Source: Paenibacillus sp. PCH8
Lineage (GTDB): Bacteria > Bacillota > Bacilli > Paenibacillales > Paenibacillaceae
NCBI RefSeq assembly: GCF_002968835.1
Contig: NZ_PKQK01000006.1
Span: forward strand, 186,001 to 250,000
Reading direction: 5' to 3'
DNA: 64,000 nucleotides
Shown here: piece after piece, positions 9,378-17,891 of the stretch
Numbering within the stretch: the stretch's first letter is position 1
Layout: each line of letters starts with the position of its first letter
Notes under the pieces: generated by a model
The model's input: only the letters and a program-made list of their open reading frames with translations
Database searches by the model: none
Told to the model about the DNA's origin: nothing
Translations under genes and position numbers: made by a program

Positions 9378-10442
9378 ATGTTCAAAGAAAGGCTAGTCAA
9401 GGCCGTCATTTCTTTCGCACTTTTCAGTACATTGTTCGCCATTCCCCCGCTACCTGGGGCGAGTGCAGCAGATGCCAGTTGCCCCAATGGTTATGTAGGC
9501 CTGACCTTTGATGATGGTCCATCTGGCAATACAACAAACATGCTTAACGCGTTGAAGCAGGCGGGGTTACGGGCAACGATGTTCAATGTTGGACAAAATG
9601 CACAGAATAATCAATCTCTGGTAAGTGCACAGGTTGCCGCGGGTATGTGGATCGGGAACCATTCTTATACGCATCCCGATATGACGAAATTAAACAGTAG
9701 CCAGATGTCGTCGGAGATTACTCGGACACAGCAGACGATTCGATCGATAACGGGAACTTCACCTAAGTTGTTCCGTCCGCCTTATGGCGCGACGAATGCG
9801 ACCTTGAAATCCGTTTTGAGCCAAAATGGCCTGACCGAAGTGCTCTGGAATGTAGATTCCAAAGATTGGAATGGTGCAAGTGCAGCACAGATTGTAGCAT
9901 CTGTTAACACGATGAAAAATGGTGACGTCGTTTTGATGCATGATCAGTACCAGACAACACTTCAGGCCATTCCGCAGATCGCACAAAATCTGAAAAGTCG
10001 TGGCCTCTGTTCGGGCATGATCTCATCAACTACTGGTCGAGCTGTCGCGCCTGATGGTGGCACGAACAATCCTCCGAGTACTGGAACGAAAGTAGAGGCA
10101 GAGAATATGACCAAAGGCGGCCAGTACGCCGGGAATATCAGCTCACCTTTCAACGGAGTTGTCCTTTATGCCAACAACGATTTGGTTAAACACACGCAGA
10201 ATTTCGCAACGAGTACTCATAATTTTTCACTTCGTGGCGCTTCGAATAATGCGAATATGGCTAGAGTTGATTTGAAGATCGGTGGTCAGACGAAGGGAAC
10301 CTTTTACTTTGGCGGAAGCGCTCCGGCGGTCTATACCCTGAATAATATCAGCCATGGAACCGGGAATCAGGTGATTGAACTTGTTGTAACAGCCGATGAC
10401 GGGACTTGGGATGTATATATTGATTATTTGGAAATAAATTAA
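9378..10442 (+). CDS. Secreted CE4 acetylxylan esterase (polysaccharide deacetylase) with CBM36
   Basis: A 354-residue secreted enzyme. Residues 1-30 form a signal peptide ending in ASA. The NodB/CE4 domain (about 35-215) has motif 1 TFDDGPSG (Asp 45/46), metal-binding motif 2 HSYTHPD (His 95 and His 99), motif 3 RPPYG, DSKDW, and motif 5 LMHDQ. The fold and wording resemble Streptomyces AxeA-type acetylxylan esterases. After a short Pro/Thr/Gly linker, residues about 233-354 (KVEAENM, SPFNGVVLYANND, TADDGTWDVYIDYLEI) match CBM36, a calcium-dependent xylan-binding module first known from Paenibacillus. It should remove acetyl groups from xylan outside the cell. Confidence 0.92.
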   Translation: MFKERLVKAVISFALFSTLFAIPPLPGASAADASCPNGYVGLTFDDGPSGNTTNMLNALKQAGLRATMFNVGQNAQNNQSLVSAQVAAGMWIGNHSYTHPDMTKLNSSQMSSEITRTQQTIRSITGTSPKLFRPPYGATNATLKSVLSQNGLTEVLWNVDSKDWNGASAAQIVASVNTMKNGDVVLMHDQYQTTLQAIPQIAQNLKSRGLCSGMISSTTGRAVAPDGGTNNPPSTGTKVEAENMTKGGQYAGNISSPFNGVVLYANNDLVKHTQNFATSTHNFSLRGASNNANMARVDLKIGGQTKGTFYFGGSAPAVYTLNNISHGTGNQVIELVVTADDGTWDVYIDYLEIN

Positions 10443-10474
10443 CAAGCTCAAGGTTGAATGAAAAATAATGTACT

Positions 10475-10515
10475 ATGATGAAATCCCGTTGGGTTACCCC
10501 ATGGGATTTCATCAT
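10475..10515 (+). terminator. Terminator-like hairpin after the CE4 gene
   Basis: A 13-bp perfect inverted repeat (ATGATGAAATCCC / GGGATTTCATCAT) with a 15-nt loop sits 33 bp past the stop. The following T tract is weak, so efficiency is uncertain. Confidence 0.55.
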
Positions 10516-10634
10516 GTTCTTGGCCATTTTGTCACACAAAAGTGGAAGGAAAACATTTATAATGGACGAAATAGCGGATAGGAAGAATCTGGTGTGTATT
10601 GAAACAATTTATGGAATAGGAGTGAATTGATCAA

Positions 10635-11033
10635 ATGATCATTATGATTAATGGTGCGTTTGATTCGGGAAAAACTTCTTCAGCAGAAGCACTTCAGCCT
10701 TTAATCGCAAACAGTATGATCTACGATCCTGAAGAAATAGGTTATATGCTGAGGAAACTTCTTCCGGAGAGTTGTAGAGAGGAAAGGGAACGGACGGATG
10801 ATTTTCAAGATATCGAACTATGGAAAATTCTAACCGTAAAGACGGCTAAAGAAGAGACGATTTATCATCGTTTGGCTAAACGCGGAGATGAATTTGGCGG
10901 TTGGCAGTATCAACAAACACCAAAGTGTGTTGAAGCTTTTAAGAATGAACAATTTCAAATCCGCATTGATACCGATTATCTGGAGACCAGTGAAATCATA
11001 GAACTCATATTGAAGATGGTCCTATCCAAATAA
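10635..11033 (+). CDS. P-loop NTPase related to TmrB, with apparent internal deletion
   Basis: A 132-residue cytosolic protein. It has an N-terminal Walker A (NGAFDSGKTSS, residues 6-16), then YDPEEIGYMLRKLLPE and DDFQDIELWKILT, as in TmrB-like ATP-binding proteins (tunicamycin-resistance type). The C-terminal part (ETIYHRLAKRGDEFGG, CVEAF) also fits the family. Relatives are about 170-190 residues, and the stretch between TVKTAK and ETIYHRL, about 45 residues in relatives, is missing. An in-frame deletion is therefore likely and the protein may be inactive. The ATG follows AGGAGTGA. Family placement is from recall of motifs. Confidence 0.6.
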   Translation: MIIMINGAFDSGKTSSAEALQPLIANSMIYDPEEIGYMLRKLLPESCREERERTDDFQDIELWKILTVKTAKEETIYHRLAKRGDEFGGWQYQQTPKCVEAFKNEQFQIRIDTDYLETSEIIELILKMVLSK

Positions 11034-11164
11034 TGATCATTTGTTTTTATATAGGAGGGATTTATGGTGAATTAAATCTAGACGCGGTACTCCATACATA
11101 TGATTTTGAGCTTAATGAAGATGGGGAATTTTTGCTACCTGCTGATTTAGAGAACATGCGATGA
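11033..11164 (+). CDS. Small ORF, probable gene remnant
   Basis: A 43-codon ORF whose ATG overlaps the preceding stop (TAATG). The product contains GELNLDAVLHTYDFELNE and ends EFLLPADLENMR. A second open piece in another frame follows (IDAGIVEENEQQGMDGN, ending near 11233). The composition looks like real coding sequence that has decayed. No family is recognised, and no strong ribosome binding site precedes it. Confidence 0.3.
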   Translation: MIICFYIGGIYGELNLDAVLHTYDFELNEDGEFLLPADLENMR

Positions 11165-11229
11165 GTACAGATTTCTTAGATAGACGCTGGTATTGTTGAA
11201 GAAAATGAACAGCAGGGGATGGATGGTAA

Positions 11230-11724
11230 TTGACGACAGTGACTTTTGAAGAAGTAACCGAGCTGCACCTTCCTGAAATTAGAGTGATTTATAACTATTA
11301 TGTAAGGAATACAACGATTTCGTTTCATACGGAGGAATTAGATCTTGATCAGATTAAAACCTCTGTCATGAACAAAGATACACGTTATAAAACTTACGTA
11401 ATCCTTGAGAACAATCAAATGTTGGGCTATGTTCTGATCACCCAATATAAGAGTAAACAGGCATATGACATCTGTGGAGAAGTCACTATATATTTGAAGC
11501 CCGATATTTTGGGAAAAGGCTTGGGCAAACAAGCACTTTGGTTTATTGAGAAGGTTGCAAAAGAACAAGGGTTCCATACCTTAATTGCGACGATTTGCAT
11601 GGAGAATACTAGAAGTAAATCATTATTCGAGAGAGATGGTTATGAACAATGTGCTCTGTTTAAAGAGATCGGATATAAATTGAATAGAAAACTGGATATT
11701 GGAAGTTTCCAAAAGATATTGTAA
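11230..11724 (+). CDS. GNAT-family N-acetyltransferase (phosphinothricin-acetyltransferase-like)
   Basis: A 164-residue protein with a GNAT fold. Acceptor-side residues IYNYYVRNTTISFHTEE resemble PAT/Bar-type acetyltransferases. The acetyl-CoA loop is LKPDILGKGLGKQAL (R/Q-x-x-G-x-G/A type), followed by CMENTRSKSLFERDGYEQ. It would transfer an acetyl group to a small amine, and the substrate is not predictable. The start is a TTG with a GGGGATGG stretch about 10 nt upstream. It is followed by a kinase-like gene 12 nt later, probably co-transcribed. Confidence 0.8.
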   Translation: MTTVTFEEVTELHLPEIRVIYNYYVRNTTISFHTEELDLDQIKTSVMNKDTRYKTYVILENNQMLGYVLITQYKSKQAYDICGEVTIYLKPDILGKGLGKQALWFIEKVAKEQGFHTLIATICMENTRSKSLFERDGYEQCALFKEIGYKLNRKLDIGSFQKIL

Positions 11725-11736
11725 GGAGAATACGAA

Positions 11737-12267
11737 ATGAGTAAAAACCTATATATTGTATCTGGACCCGCTGGAGTAGGGAAATCTACAACTTCCAAGC
11801 TGCTTGTTCAGACTTTAGATAAAAGTGCATACATCTCTGGGGATGCGGTTAGTCACTTTCCGGTTAAAGGGCGAGGTAAACCTTGGCTTGATAAGGATAC
11901 ACACGACTTAACGTGGAAAAATATATCTAGTCTAGTGAAAAACTTATTGGATTATAAATACGATGTAGTTTTGGACTATGTGGTCTTTCCGGAAGACATT
12001 GATGGATTAATAACAGAATTGGCAGACTATCATGTTCGCATAATCTATGTAGTATTAATGGTGGATCATCAAACCATTATTCGTAGAGACCGTCTAAGAG
12101 CAGAAGAATCTCAAATGAAAGAAAGAAGTGTAATTTTGCTGGATGAGTTTGAAAATCATCTGAATTTGAGAGCAGATAACAAGCTGTATACTCATCATTT
12201 TACAGAAGATCAACTACCTGAAATCGTAAGTGAAATTATAAATAATGAGAAATATCGATTGAAATAA
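11737..12267 (+). CDS. AAA/P-loop small-molecule kinase-like protein
   Basis: A 176-residue cytosolic P-loop protein. It has Walker A SGPAGVGKSTTSK near residues 8-20, DYVVFPEDIDGL around the Walker B position, and a basic LID-like stretch RRDRLRAEESQMKER. This resembles shikimate/gluconate/chloramphenicol-phosphotransferase-like kinases. No substrate can be assigned. The ATG has a clear AAGGAG 6-8 nt upstream. It lies in a run of small AT-rich accessory genes. Confidence 0.75.
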   Translation: MSKNLYIVSGPAGVGKSTTSKLLVQTLDKSAYISGDAVSHFPVKGRGKPWLDKDTHDLTWKNISSLVKNLLDYKYDVVLDYVVFPEDIDGLITELADYHVRIIYVVLMVDHQTIIRRDRLRAEESQMKERSVILLDEFENHLNLRADNKLYTHHFTEDQLPEIVSEIINNEKYRLK

Positions 12268-12316
12268 ATGCACGTTATTATGCTACGAATTGTAATAATG
12301 ATAAGAGGGTGAACCA

Positions 12317-12784
12317 TTGAACAGAGGCATACATTTTGAGATTCCAAATACCTATGGTCGCTTTCTTGGAGAGATTTTAAAGCCATTGGATATAGTTGAT
12401 TTCGATTGGTTTATTGGTGAGGAAGAGTCTTATTTCATTGATGAAGATACGTTAGGCGATAGTCTTTTTCCAGATATGATTATCGGTATGAATGGGGAAG
12501 AATTCCAAAAGATTATTGATAACAACGAGTATTATTTAATATTTGCGAATCTAAAGGCATATCCAAAAGGAGCACAAATAACAGATGTAATGACTTATGA
12601 AGATTATATGGTGAGTGAGTGTCAGATGGTTGTTCTCGTAATTGATAGTATCTACGTCACGGTTTATTGTAAAGATCTAGAAAAAGTCGAGGAATTATAT
12701 CATCATATAAATGGACTGGGATTTGAGTCTCTTGAATATTTAACGGATGAGAATGATACGAGGACAAAACTATCGGTCTGGTGA
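12317..12784 (+). CDS. DUF2691 family protein
   Basis: A 155-residue acidic cytosolic protein starting at a TTG behind AGAGGGTGA. The opening NRGIHFEIPNTYGRFLGEIL and the acidic core fit DUF2691, a small Bacillales family without known function. No catalytic motif or membrane segment is visible. Neighbours are a P-loop kinase and GNAT genes, which say little about its role. Confidence 0.7.
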   Translation: MNRGIHFEIPNTYGRFLGEILKPLDIVDFDWFIGEEESYFIDEDTLGDSLFPDMIIGMNGEEFQKIIDNNEYYLIFANLKAYPKGAQITDVMTYEDYMVSECQMVVLVIDSIYVTVYCKDLEKVEELYHHINGLGFESLEYLTDENDTRTKLSVW

Positions 12785-12891
12785 TAAAGTTGCTTGGAAT
12801 TAACTGCTAAGGTTGGATAGACCATCCCCTACTGTCGCAGTAGACTTATGTAATTAATCTAAGGAATCTGAGACATGCTATATCAGAATAC

Positions 12892-13041
12892 ATGATTGTG
12901 AAATGGAACCATCAATATAATATAGAAGAAGTTATATGTACAATTAACGAAAACCGTAAGACTGCAACAATCACGAAGAATAAAAAACAAGTGATACAGT
13001 TGATTGAACATCATTTGGAAGTGGTTGTTAATAAGAGTTAA
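12892..13041 (+). CDS. Small lysine/asparagine-rich ORF, possible remnant
   Basis: A 49-codon ORF (starts MIVKWNHQYN, ends LEVVVNKS) in the 301-bp interval between DUF2691 and the next GNAT gene. There is no convincing ribosome binding site, and the upstream codons are interrupted by stops, so it may be the C-terminal end of a decayed gene. No family is recognised, and the rest of the interval shows nothing else. Confidence 0.3.
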   Translation: MIVKWNHQYNIEEVICTINENRKTATITKNKKQVIQLIEHHLEVVVNKS

Positions 13042-13085
13042 AAGAACGGTAGAAGTAATCAATGATTATCGAAAGAGGAGATATA

Positions 13086-13547
13086 GTGGGAGATATAAAC
13101 ATTCAACCCGTTACACGAGAGAATTGGGAAGAGGCGCTGAAGATCTCTTTGTATGAGCACCAAATCTCATTAGTTCCGTCCGTTATTGAGGGCATCGCTT
13201 ACGCCTACATAAAACCGTGGGATGAAGCATTTGTTCCTTACGTGCTTGAGATCAATGAGAAGGTATTTGGATTCTTTTATCTGAGTTATACTCCAGATAG
13301 TACAGATAATTATTGGATCGGTGGTTTTCAAATCGATAAATTCTATCAAGGTAAAGGAATGGGGAAGCGCGCTATAAGAGCCATTCTAGATTACATCACG
13401 AAACAGCATCCTTTATGTAAATTTATTTCATTAACGGTTGAACGGGATAACGAAACAGCACAAAACTTGTACAAGAGCATGTCCTTCATTAGTGAGAATA
13501 GAACCAATTCAGATGATGAAGTGATCTACAGGTTAGCAATAAAATAA
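13086..13547 (+). CDS. GNAT-family N-acetyltransferase (BltD/diamine-acetyltransferase-like)
   Basis: A 153-residue GNAT protein. The N-terminus INIQPVTRENWEEALKISL is typical of spermidine/BltD-like acetyltransferases. IGGFQIDKFYQGKGMGKRAI is the acetyl-CoA-binding segment, followed by LTVERDNETAQNLYKSMSF. The frame is open from an ATG at 13062, but the GTG at 13086 has AGAGGAGA 5 nt upstream and gives the normal family N-terminus. It would acetylate a polyamine or other small amine in the cytosol, with the substrate unknown. Confidence 0.8.
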   Translation: MGDINIQPVTRENWEEALKISLYEHQISLVPSVIEGIAYAYIKPWDEAFVPYVLEINEKVFGFFYLSYTPDSTDNYWIGGFQIDKFYQGKGMGKRAIRAILDYITKQHPLCKFISLTVERDNETAQNLYKSMSFISENRTNSDDEVIYRLAIK

Positions 13548-13633
13548 GAAATTCTAATAGTTTAAAGATCACATGTGATGCAGTGGTTTAAGAATTATAT
13601 ATTGAAAGTGTAGTCATATACTGGAGGGATACT

Positions 13634-14101
13634 GTGAGCCAATGGTTTGATCTAGATGAACTTAATCCAGGGTTAATCAAATTTGCAGTTATGGTCGCTA
13701 AATACAACAATAAATTCATCATTATAAAAAATAGAAAAAGAGGAGGTTGGGAGATCCCAGGAGGCAACAAAGAAATAGGGGAAACCATTTTACATACGGC
13801 AAGTCGAGAACTCTATGAAGAGACAGGCGCAGTGCGTTTTGAATTAACACCTTATGGCGTATATGAATGGAATGGGAGCTTTGGTATGGTTTTTTATGCT
13901 GAGGTTAAATTGCTTGATAGCTTACCCGAATCGGAAATTGATGAAATAAAGCTTGTGGATGTATTACCTGAAGGGATGAACTTCGGAGATATGTTTTATC
14001 ATTTCTCGGATAGATGGGATGGACTTGAGAACCATAAACTTCAGAAATACAGCATCGAAATATATCATTTGAATGAGTTACCTGTAATTAAAATAAGCTG
14101 A
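13634..14101 (+). CDS. Nudix hydrolase
   Basis: A 155-residue cytosolic protein with a complete Nudix box (GGNKEIGETILHTASRELYEETGA, residues about 44-67; pattern GX5EX7REUXEEXGU). Nudix enzymes hydrolyse nucleoside diphosphates linked to another moiety, and the box does not define the substrate. The start is a GTG with CTGGAGGGA 6 nt upstream. It sits between two GNAT genes in the accessory run. Confidence 0.85.
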   Translation: MSQWFDLDELNPGLIKFAVMVAKYNNKFIIIKNRKRGGWEIPGGNKEIGETILHTASRELYEETGAVRFELTPYGVYEWNGSFGMVFYAEVKLLDSLPESEIDEIKLVDVLPEGMNFGDMFYHFSDRWDGLENHKLQKYSIEIYHLNELPVIKIS

Positions 14102-14123
14102 TTTAAGTTGGAGGAACTCGGGT

Positions 14124-14684
14124 TTGAAAATGAAGGAGATGGCAACGACCATGATAACGTATAGAACGTTGACCCTTGATGATGTGAACCAGTTGCAGGA
14201 AATAGATCGCTCGGAACATATTGATCTCATTTATGAAATGAGAAAGAACGGATTAGTTGAGCTAGAACAAGATCATGAGTGCTCAAATTGGGATGAAAAG
14301 CTTTTGAAAGAGATTCAAACTCGATATGTCTATGAATTAGAACACGGCGGCATGGCCTATGGCGCGTTTGCTGACGATCAATTAATGGGGTTTGGAGTGC
14401 TGGCACATCACTTTAGAGGAAGAGAACGAAATCAATTACAAGTTGACTTGATGTATGTCTCACGCGGGTACAGAAGACAAGGTGTTGGAAAACGTATTCT
14501 AAACCAATTAGGTGAAGAGGCTAAGAAACGTGGCGCACAGTATCTGTATATCTCCTCCACAGAGACGAGATCGGCAGTATCCTTTTATAGAAGCCAGGGC
14601 AGCCAGATTGCAAGTGAGATTGATGAAGAACTCTATGACAAAGAGCCGAAAGATATACACATGATAAAAGAGCTGGGCACATGA
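14124..14684 (+). CDS. GNAT-family N-acetyltransferase
   Basis: A protein of up to 186 residues. The GNAT core has QVDLMYVSRGYRRQGVGKRI (acetyl-CoA loop RRQGVG), then LYISSTETRSAVSFYRSQGS. The start is uncertain: TTG 14124 (GGAGG 10 nt upstream), ATG 14130, ATG 14139 or ATG 14151 (AAGGAG 12 nt upstream, product MITYRTLTLDD). Substrate unknown. It is followed by a 134-bp gap without visible features. Confidence 0.8.
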   Translation: MKMKEMATTMITYRTLTLDDVNQLQEIDRSEHIDLIYEMRKNGLVELEQDHECSNWDEKLLKEIQTRYVYELEHGGMAYGAFADDQLMGFGVLAHHFRGRERNQLQVDLMYVSRGYRRQGVGKRILNQLGEEAKKRGAQYLYISSTETRSAVSFYRSQGSQIASEIDEELYDKEPKDIHMIKELGT

Positions 14685-14818
14685 CAAAGGTTGGGATACT
14701 TGGTTTGCGGAGCAAATGGAGACGTATCGGTTTGGCAACCCGTTGAATTGCTGCATCCGTTACGATAAAGGAACTGTTGGTAGAATTACATATGAAACTT
14801 ATGAATAAGGAGCGTTAC

Positions 14819-15847
14819 ATGCGCAAAAAAATACGTAAAACACTCAAGTACAGCATATTCAGTATAATGTTAATGATGATATTAGCTCTGATATTTCCCA
14901 CATGGACACCCAAAATTAAAGGTGAGAACAGCATCAGCATGTTAGGGCAGGTCGAAATTAATGGCGAAGGACACGAAATCATGATTAGGGGTATTGATCG
15001 GACCAACCCTATCCTGATTTTTGTACATGGGGGGCCGGGATGCTCGGAGATACCTTACGTAAGAAAATATAAGAAAGAGCTGGAGCAATACTTTACTGTA
15101 GTGCATTATGATCAACGTGGGAGTGGAAAGTCCTATCATTTTTTTGAGGATTACTCGAATCTGACAACAGATGTATTAGTAGATGATTTGATAGTTTTAA
15201 GTGATTATGTATCTAAGGAGTTAAATCAAGAGAAGGTTATATTAATCGGTCATTCATTTGGTACATACATCGGGATGAAAGCTGCGGCTAAAGCACCTGC
15301 TCAATTCCATGCTTATATAGGTATTGGACAGATGGCTAATACGTTTCAGAGTGAACTGGAGAGCTTGGCGTACACGTTAGAACAAGCGAAGCAGGCTGGT
15401 AACACGGAGGACGTACAAAAACTGGAGTTAGTTCGAGACTCGATTCAGCAAGGAACGGGACTGACACCTAGAATGTTGTTGCAAAAGTATGGTGGTGCAG
15501 CCAGACTCATCAATGAGAATAGAGATTATATTACAGGATTCCTTTTTAATCCCGAATACAATGGGCTGGATATGATTCGCTTTTACTCAGCAGTTTTCGG
15601 TTCACAAGACATCTTAGTGAGGGAAGCATTGGATCAAAATTTACCCGATAGGGTTAATCATCTGGAGATTCCTACTTATTTTGTGATGGGTAAATATGAT
15701 TATATGACCACTGCGAATGCAGCACGTGATTATTTTGATGTATTTGATGCACCGATCAAAGACTTCGTAGTATTCGACGAGTCAGCGCATTACCCACAGT
15801 TTGAGGAGAAAGAGAAATTCGTAAAGTGGTTGAATGAGCTGTTTTAA
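14819..15847 (+). CDS. Membrane-anchored alpha/beta hydrolase (proline-iminopeptidase-like)
   Basis: A 342-residue protein. An N-terminal hydrophobic segment (about residues 12-30, IFSIMLMMILALIF) probably anchors it outside the membrane. The hydrolase domain has HGGPGCSEIPY (oxyanion HGGPG), DQRGSGKSY, nucleophile elbow GHSFGTYIG, and a late Asp/His region (GKYDYM, ESAHYPQFEEKEKF). These are hallmarks of the S33/prolyl-aminopeptidase subset, but the substrate could be an ester or peptide. The frame is open from 14777, but the ATG at 14819 has AAGGAG 7 nt upstream. Confidence 0.85.
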   Translation: MRKKIRKTLKYSIFSIMLMMILALIFPTWTPKIKGENSISMLGQVEINGEGHEIMIRGIDRTNPILIFVHGGPGCSEIPYVRKYKKELEQYFTVVHYDQRGSGKSYHFFEDYSNLTTDVLVDDLIVLSDYVSKELNQEKVILIGHSFGTYIGMKAAAKAPAQFHAYIGIGQMANTFQSELESLAYTLEQAKQAGNTEDVQKLELVRDSIQQGTGLTPRMLLQKYGGAARLINENRDYITGFLFNPEYNGLDMIRFYSAVFGSQDILVREALDQNLPDRVNHLEIPTYFVMGKYDYMTTANAARDYFDVFDAPIKDFVVFDESAHYPQFEEKEKFVKWLNELF

Positions 15848-15873
15848 GATGCATAGAGAGGAGCCAAATCATA

Positions 15874-16290
15874 TTGTTAAGTGAATTCATCGAGCTTGAA
15901 GAAGAGAGTGATGAGAGTTATCGGTGTTACATTCTGCAAAATACAGTGCAAATATTTAAACATTCCATACAGAATGAGGATTTAAGCGACGTCCGAATAT
16001 ATGTGTCCACAAATACACCGTTAGATTCAATGGTTAATAAAATAGCAGACTACATCAAGTGGTTTTCAACTTGTGAGACTGTCTTTCGAAAATATTATGA
16101 GAATGAACTTCATGAAAAGGTACATCAGAATTGGTTTAATGAGATTGAAGTCTATCGTGTGGATATCACATTTAACAGTATAACCGACTACGGCGCAACA
16201 ATATCTTGCGGAGATCATATTTTGCGCGATCACATCATGATTATTGATTTTGATAGAGAACAAATCCAAGCAATCCACTTAAACGGATAG
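15874..16290 (+). CDS. Uncharacterised acidic cytosolic protein
   Basis: A 138-residue protein from a TTG preceded by GAGAGGAG. It is acidic, with no signal peptide, membrane segment or recognised motif. The C-terminal half (YRVDITFNSITDYGATISCGDHIL) predicts beta strands, and ends IMIIDFDREQIQAIHLNG. This resembles several DUF families found singly in Bacillales, but none can be assigned. It is 26 bp downstream of the hydrolase and possibly co-transcribed. Confidence 0.65.
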   Translation: MLSEFIELEEESDESYRCYILQNTVQIFKHSIQNEDLSDVRIYVSTNTPLDSMVNKIADYIKWFSTCETVFRKYYENELHEKVHQNWFNEIEVYRVDITFNSITDYGATISCGDHILRDHIMIIDFDREQIQAIHLNG

Positions 16291-16324
16291 ATGGATTATT
16301 TTGTAGTAAATAGTCACAAAAAAC

Positions 16325-16344
16325 AATAAAGATATCGCTTTATT
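16325..16344. promoter_or_regulatory. Short palindrome upstream of the GH5 endoglucanase
   Basis: AATAAAG-6 nt-CTTTATT is a 20-bp palindrome about 150 bp before the cellulase start, in the gene-free interval 16291-16497. It could be an operator. No cognate regulator is evident. Confidence 0.25.
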
Positions 16345-16497
16345 TTCCATAAATGTGTTATTATGTTGGTGGTGGACGAAGAATTCATTTGTTTGATCGA
16401 TAGAGAGAGGAGGCACGTATTCTCGAATCATTCAATCTGCATGGATAGATTAACTGCACTGCTTGTTAAAAATAATAGAATAAGCGGAGGTATGGTT

Positions 16498-17685
16498 ATG
16501 TTCAAAAAATGGAAGAAATTTGGCATCAGCAGCTTGGCACTGGTATTAGTGGCTGCGGTAGCCTTTACGGGATGGAGCGCTAAAGCATCAGCAGCAGACG
16601 CTTCGCAAATAGTGTCTGAGATGGGTGCAGGATGGAATCTCGGCAATCAGCTGGAAGCAGCGGTGAACGGTACACCGAATGAGACAGCTTGGGGCAATCC
16701 TACGGTAACTCTAGAGTTAATCAAAAAGGTAAAAGCGGCAGGCTTCAAATCCATTCGTATTCCCGTTTCCTATTTGAGCAACATTGGAAGCGCTCCCAAT
16801 TATACAATCAATGCGGCATGGCTGAATCGAATTCAGCAAGTCGTGGATTATGCGTACAATGAAGGTCTGTATGTGATCATCAATATTCATGGTGATGGGT
16901 ATAATTCCGTACAGGGTGGATGGCTGCTCGTGAATGGTGGCAATCAGACTGCCATTAAGGAAAAATATAAGAAAGTGTGGCAGCAAATTGCCACTAAGTT
17001 TAGCAACTACAATGACCGTCTTATTTTCGAATCCATGAACGAAGTATTCGATGGCAACTATGGCAATCCGAACTCGGCGTATTATGCCAATCTGAACGCC
17101 TACAATCAGATCTTTGTGGATACAGTTCGTCAGACTGGAGGTAACAACAATGCCAGATGGTTGTTGATTCCGGGCTGGAACACCAATATTGACTTCACTG
17201 TAGGTAATTATGGTTTTGCCCTTCCAACAGATAATTTCAGATCCTTGGCAATTCCTAGCTCACAGAAGAGAATTATGATCTCGGCTCACTATTACTCTCC
17301 GTGGGATTTCGCAGGTGAGGAAAATGGCAATATCACGCAATGGGGTGCAACGGCTACGAATCCTTCCAAAAAGTCTACGTGGGGACAAGAAGATTATCTG
17401 GAATCACAGTTCAAGTCCATGTACGATAAATTTGTGACTCAAGGATATCCTGTGGTGATTGGTGAATTCGGTTCGATTGATAAAACATCGTACGATTCAA
17501 CCAACAATGTATACCGCGCTGCTTACGCCAAAGCAGTTACAGCAAAAGCCAAGAAATACAAAATGGTTCCTGTATATTGGGACAACGGGCATAACGGTCA
17601 ACATGGATTCGCCTTGTTTAACCGTTCGAATAATACCGTGACTCAACAAAATATCATCAATGCGATCATGCAAGGTATGCAATAA
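16498..17685 (+). CDS. Secreted GH5 endo-beta-1,4-glucanase (cellulase)
   Basis: A 395-residue secreted enzyme with a signal peptide at residues 1-32 (Lys-rich start, hydrophobic core, AKASA cleavage). A single GH5 barrel follows: MGAGWNLGNQLEA, IRIPVSY, acid/base FESMNEVFDG (Glu182), and nucleophile VIGEFGSID (Glu323). No carbohydrate-binding module is present. It should cut cellulose or related beta-glucans outside the cell. The open frame begins at 16363, but ATG 16498 has GCGGAGG 7 nt upstream and begins a proper signal peptide. It is monocistronic, with a strong terminator after it. Confidence 0.93.
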   Translation: MFKKWKKFGISSLALVLVAAVAFTGWSAKASAADASQIVSEMGAGWNLGNQLEAAVNGTPNETAWGNPTVTLELIKKVKAAGFKSIRIPVSYLSNIGSAPNYTINAAWLNRIQQVVDYAYNEGLYVIINIHGDGYNSVQGGWLLVNGGNQTAIKEKYKKVWQQIATKFSNYNDRLIFESMNEVFDGNYGNPNSAYYANLNAYNQIFVDTVRQTGGNNNARWLLIPGWNTNIDFTVGNYGFALPTDNFRSLAIPSSQKRIMISAHYYSPWDFAGEENGNITQWGATATNPSKKSTWGQEDYLESQFKSMYDKFVTQGYPVVIGEFGSIDKTSYDSTNNVYRAAYAKAVTAKAKKYKMVPVYWDNGHNGQHGFALFNRSNNTVTQQNIINAIMQGMQ

Positions 17686-17710
17686 TTTCCTGTCCATTTT
17701 TTATCCGTGC

Positions 17711-17750
17711 AAACGGCGTGTTCCCTATAAAAGGGACATGCCGTTTTTTT
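17711..17750 (+). terminator. Rho-independent terminator after GH5
   Basis: The stem AAACGGCGTGTTCCC / GGGACATGCCGTTT is followed by seven T residues, 25 bp past the stop. Confidence 0.9.
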
Positions 17751-17891
17751 GTGCTAACGGGAGGTGATCTGAACAATATTTGCCAACGCATTTTACATAA
17801 GACATATACAGAATTCATTAAATGCCACACTACCTTTTATATACTTAATTTGCTTGATATCGCGAACTAAAAGGACTAGGTGGTAGACAGA

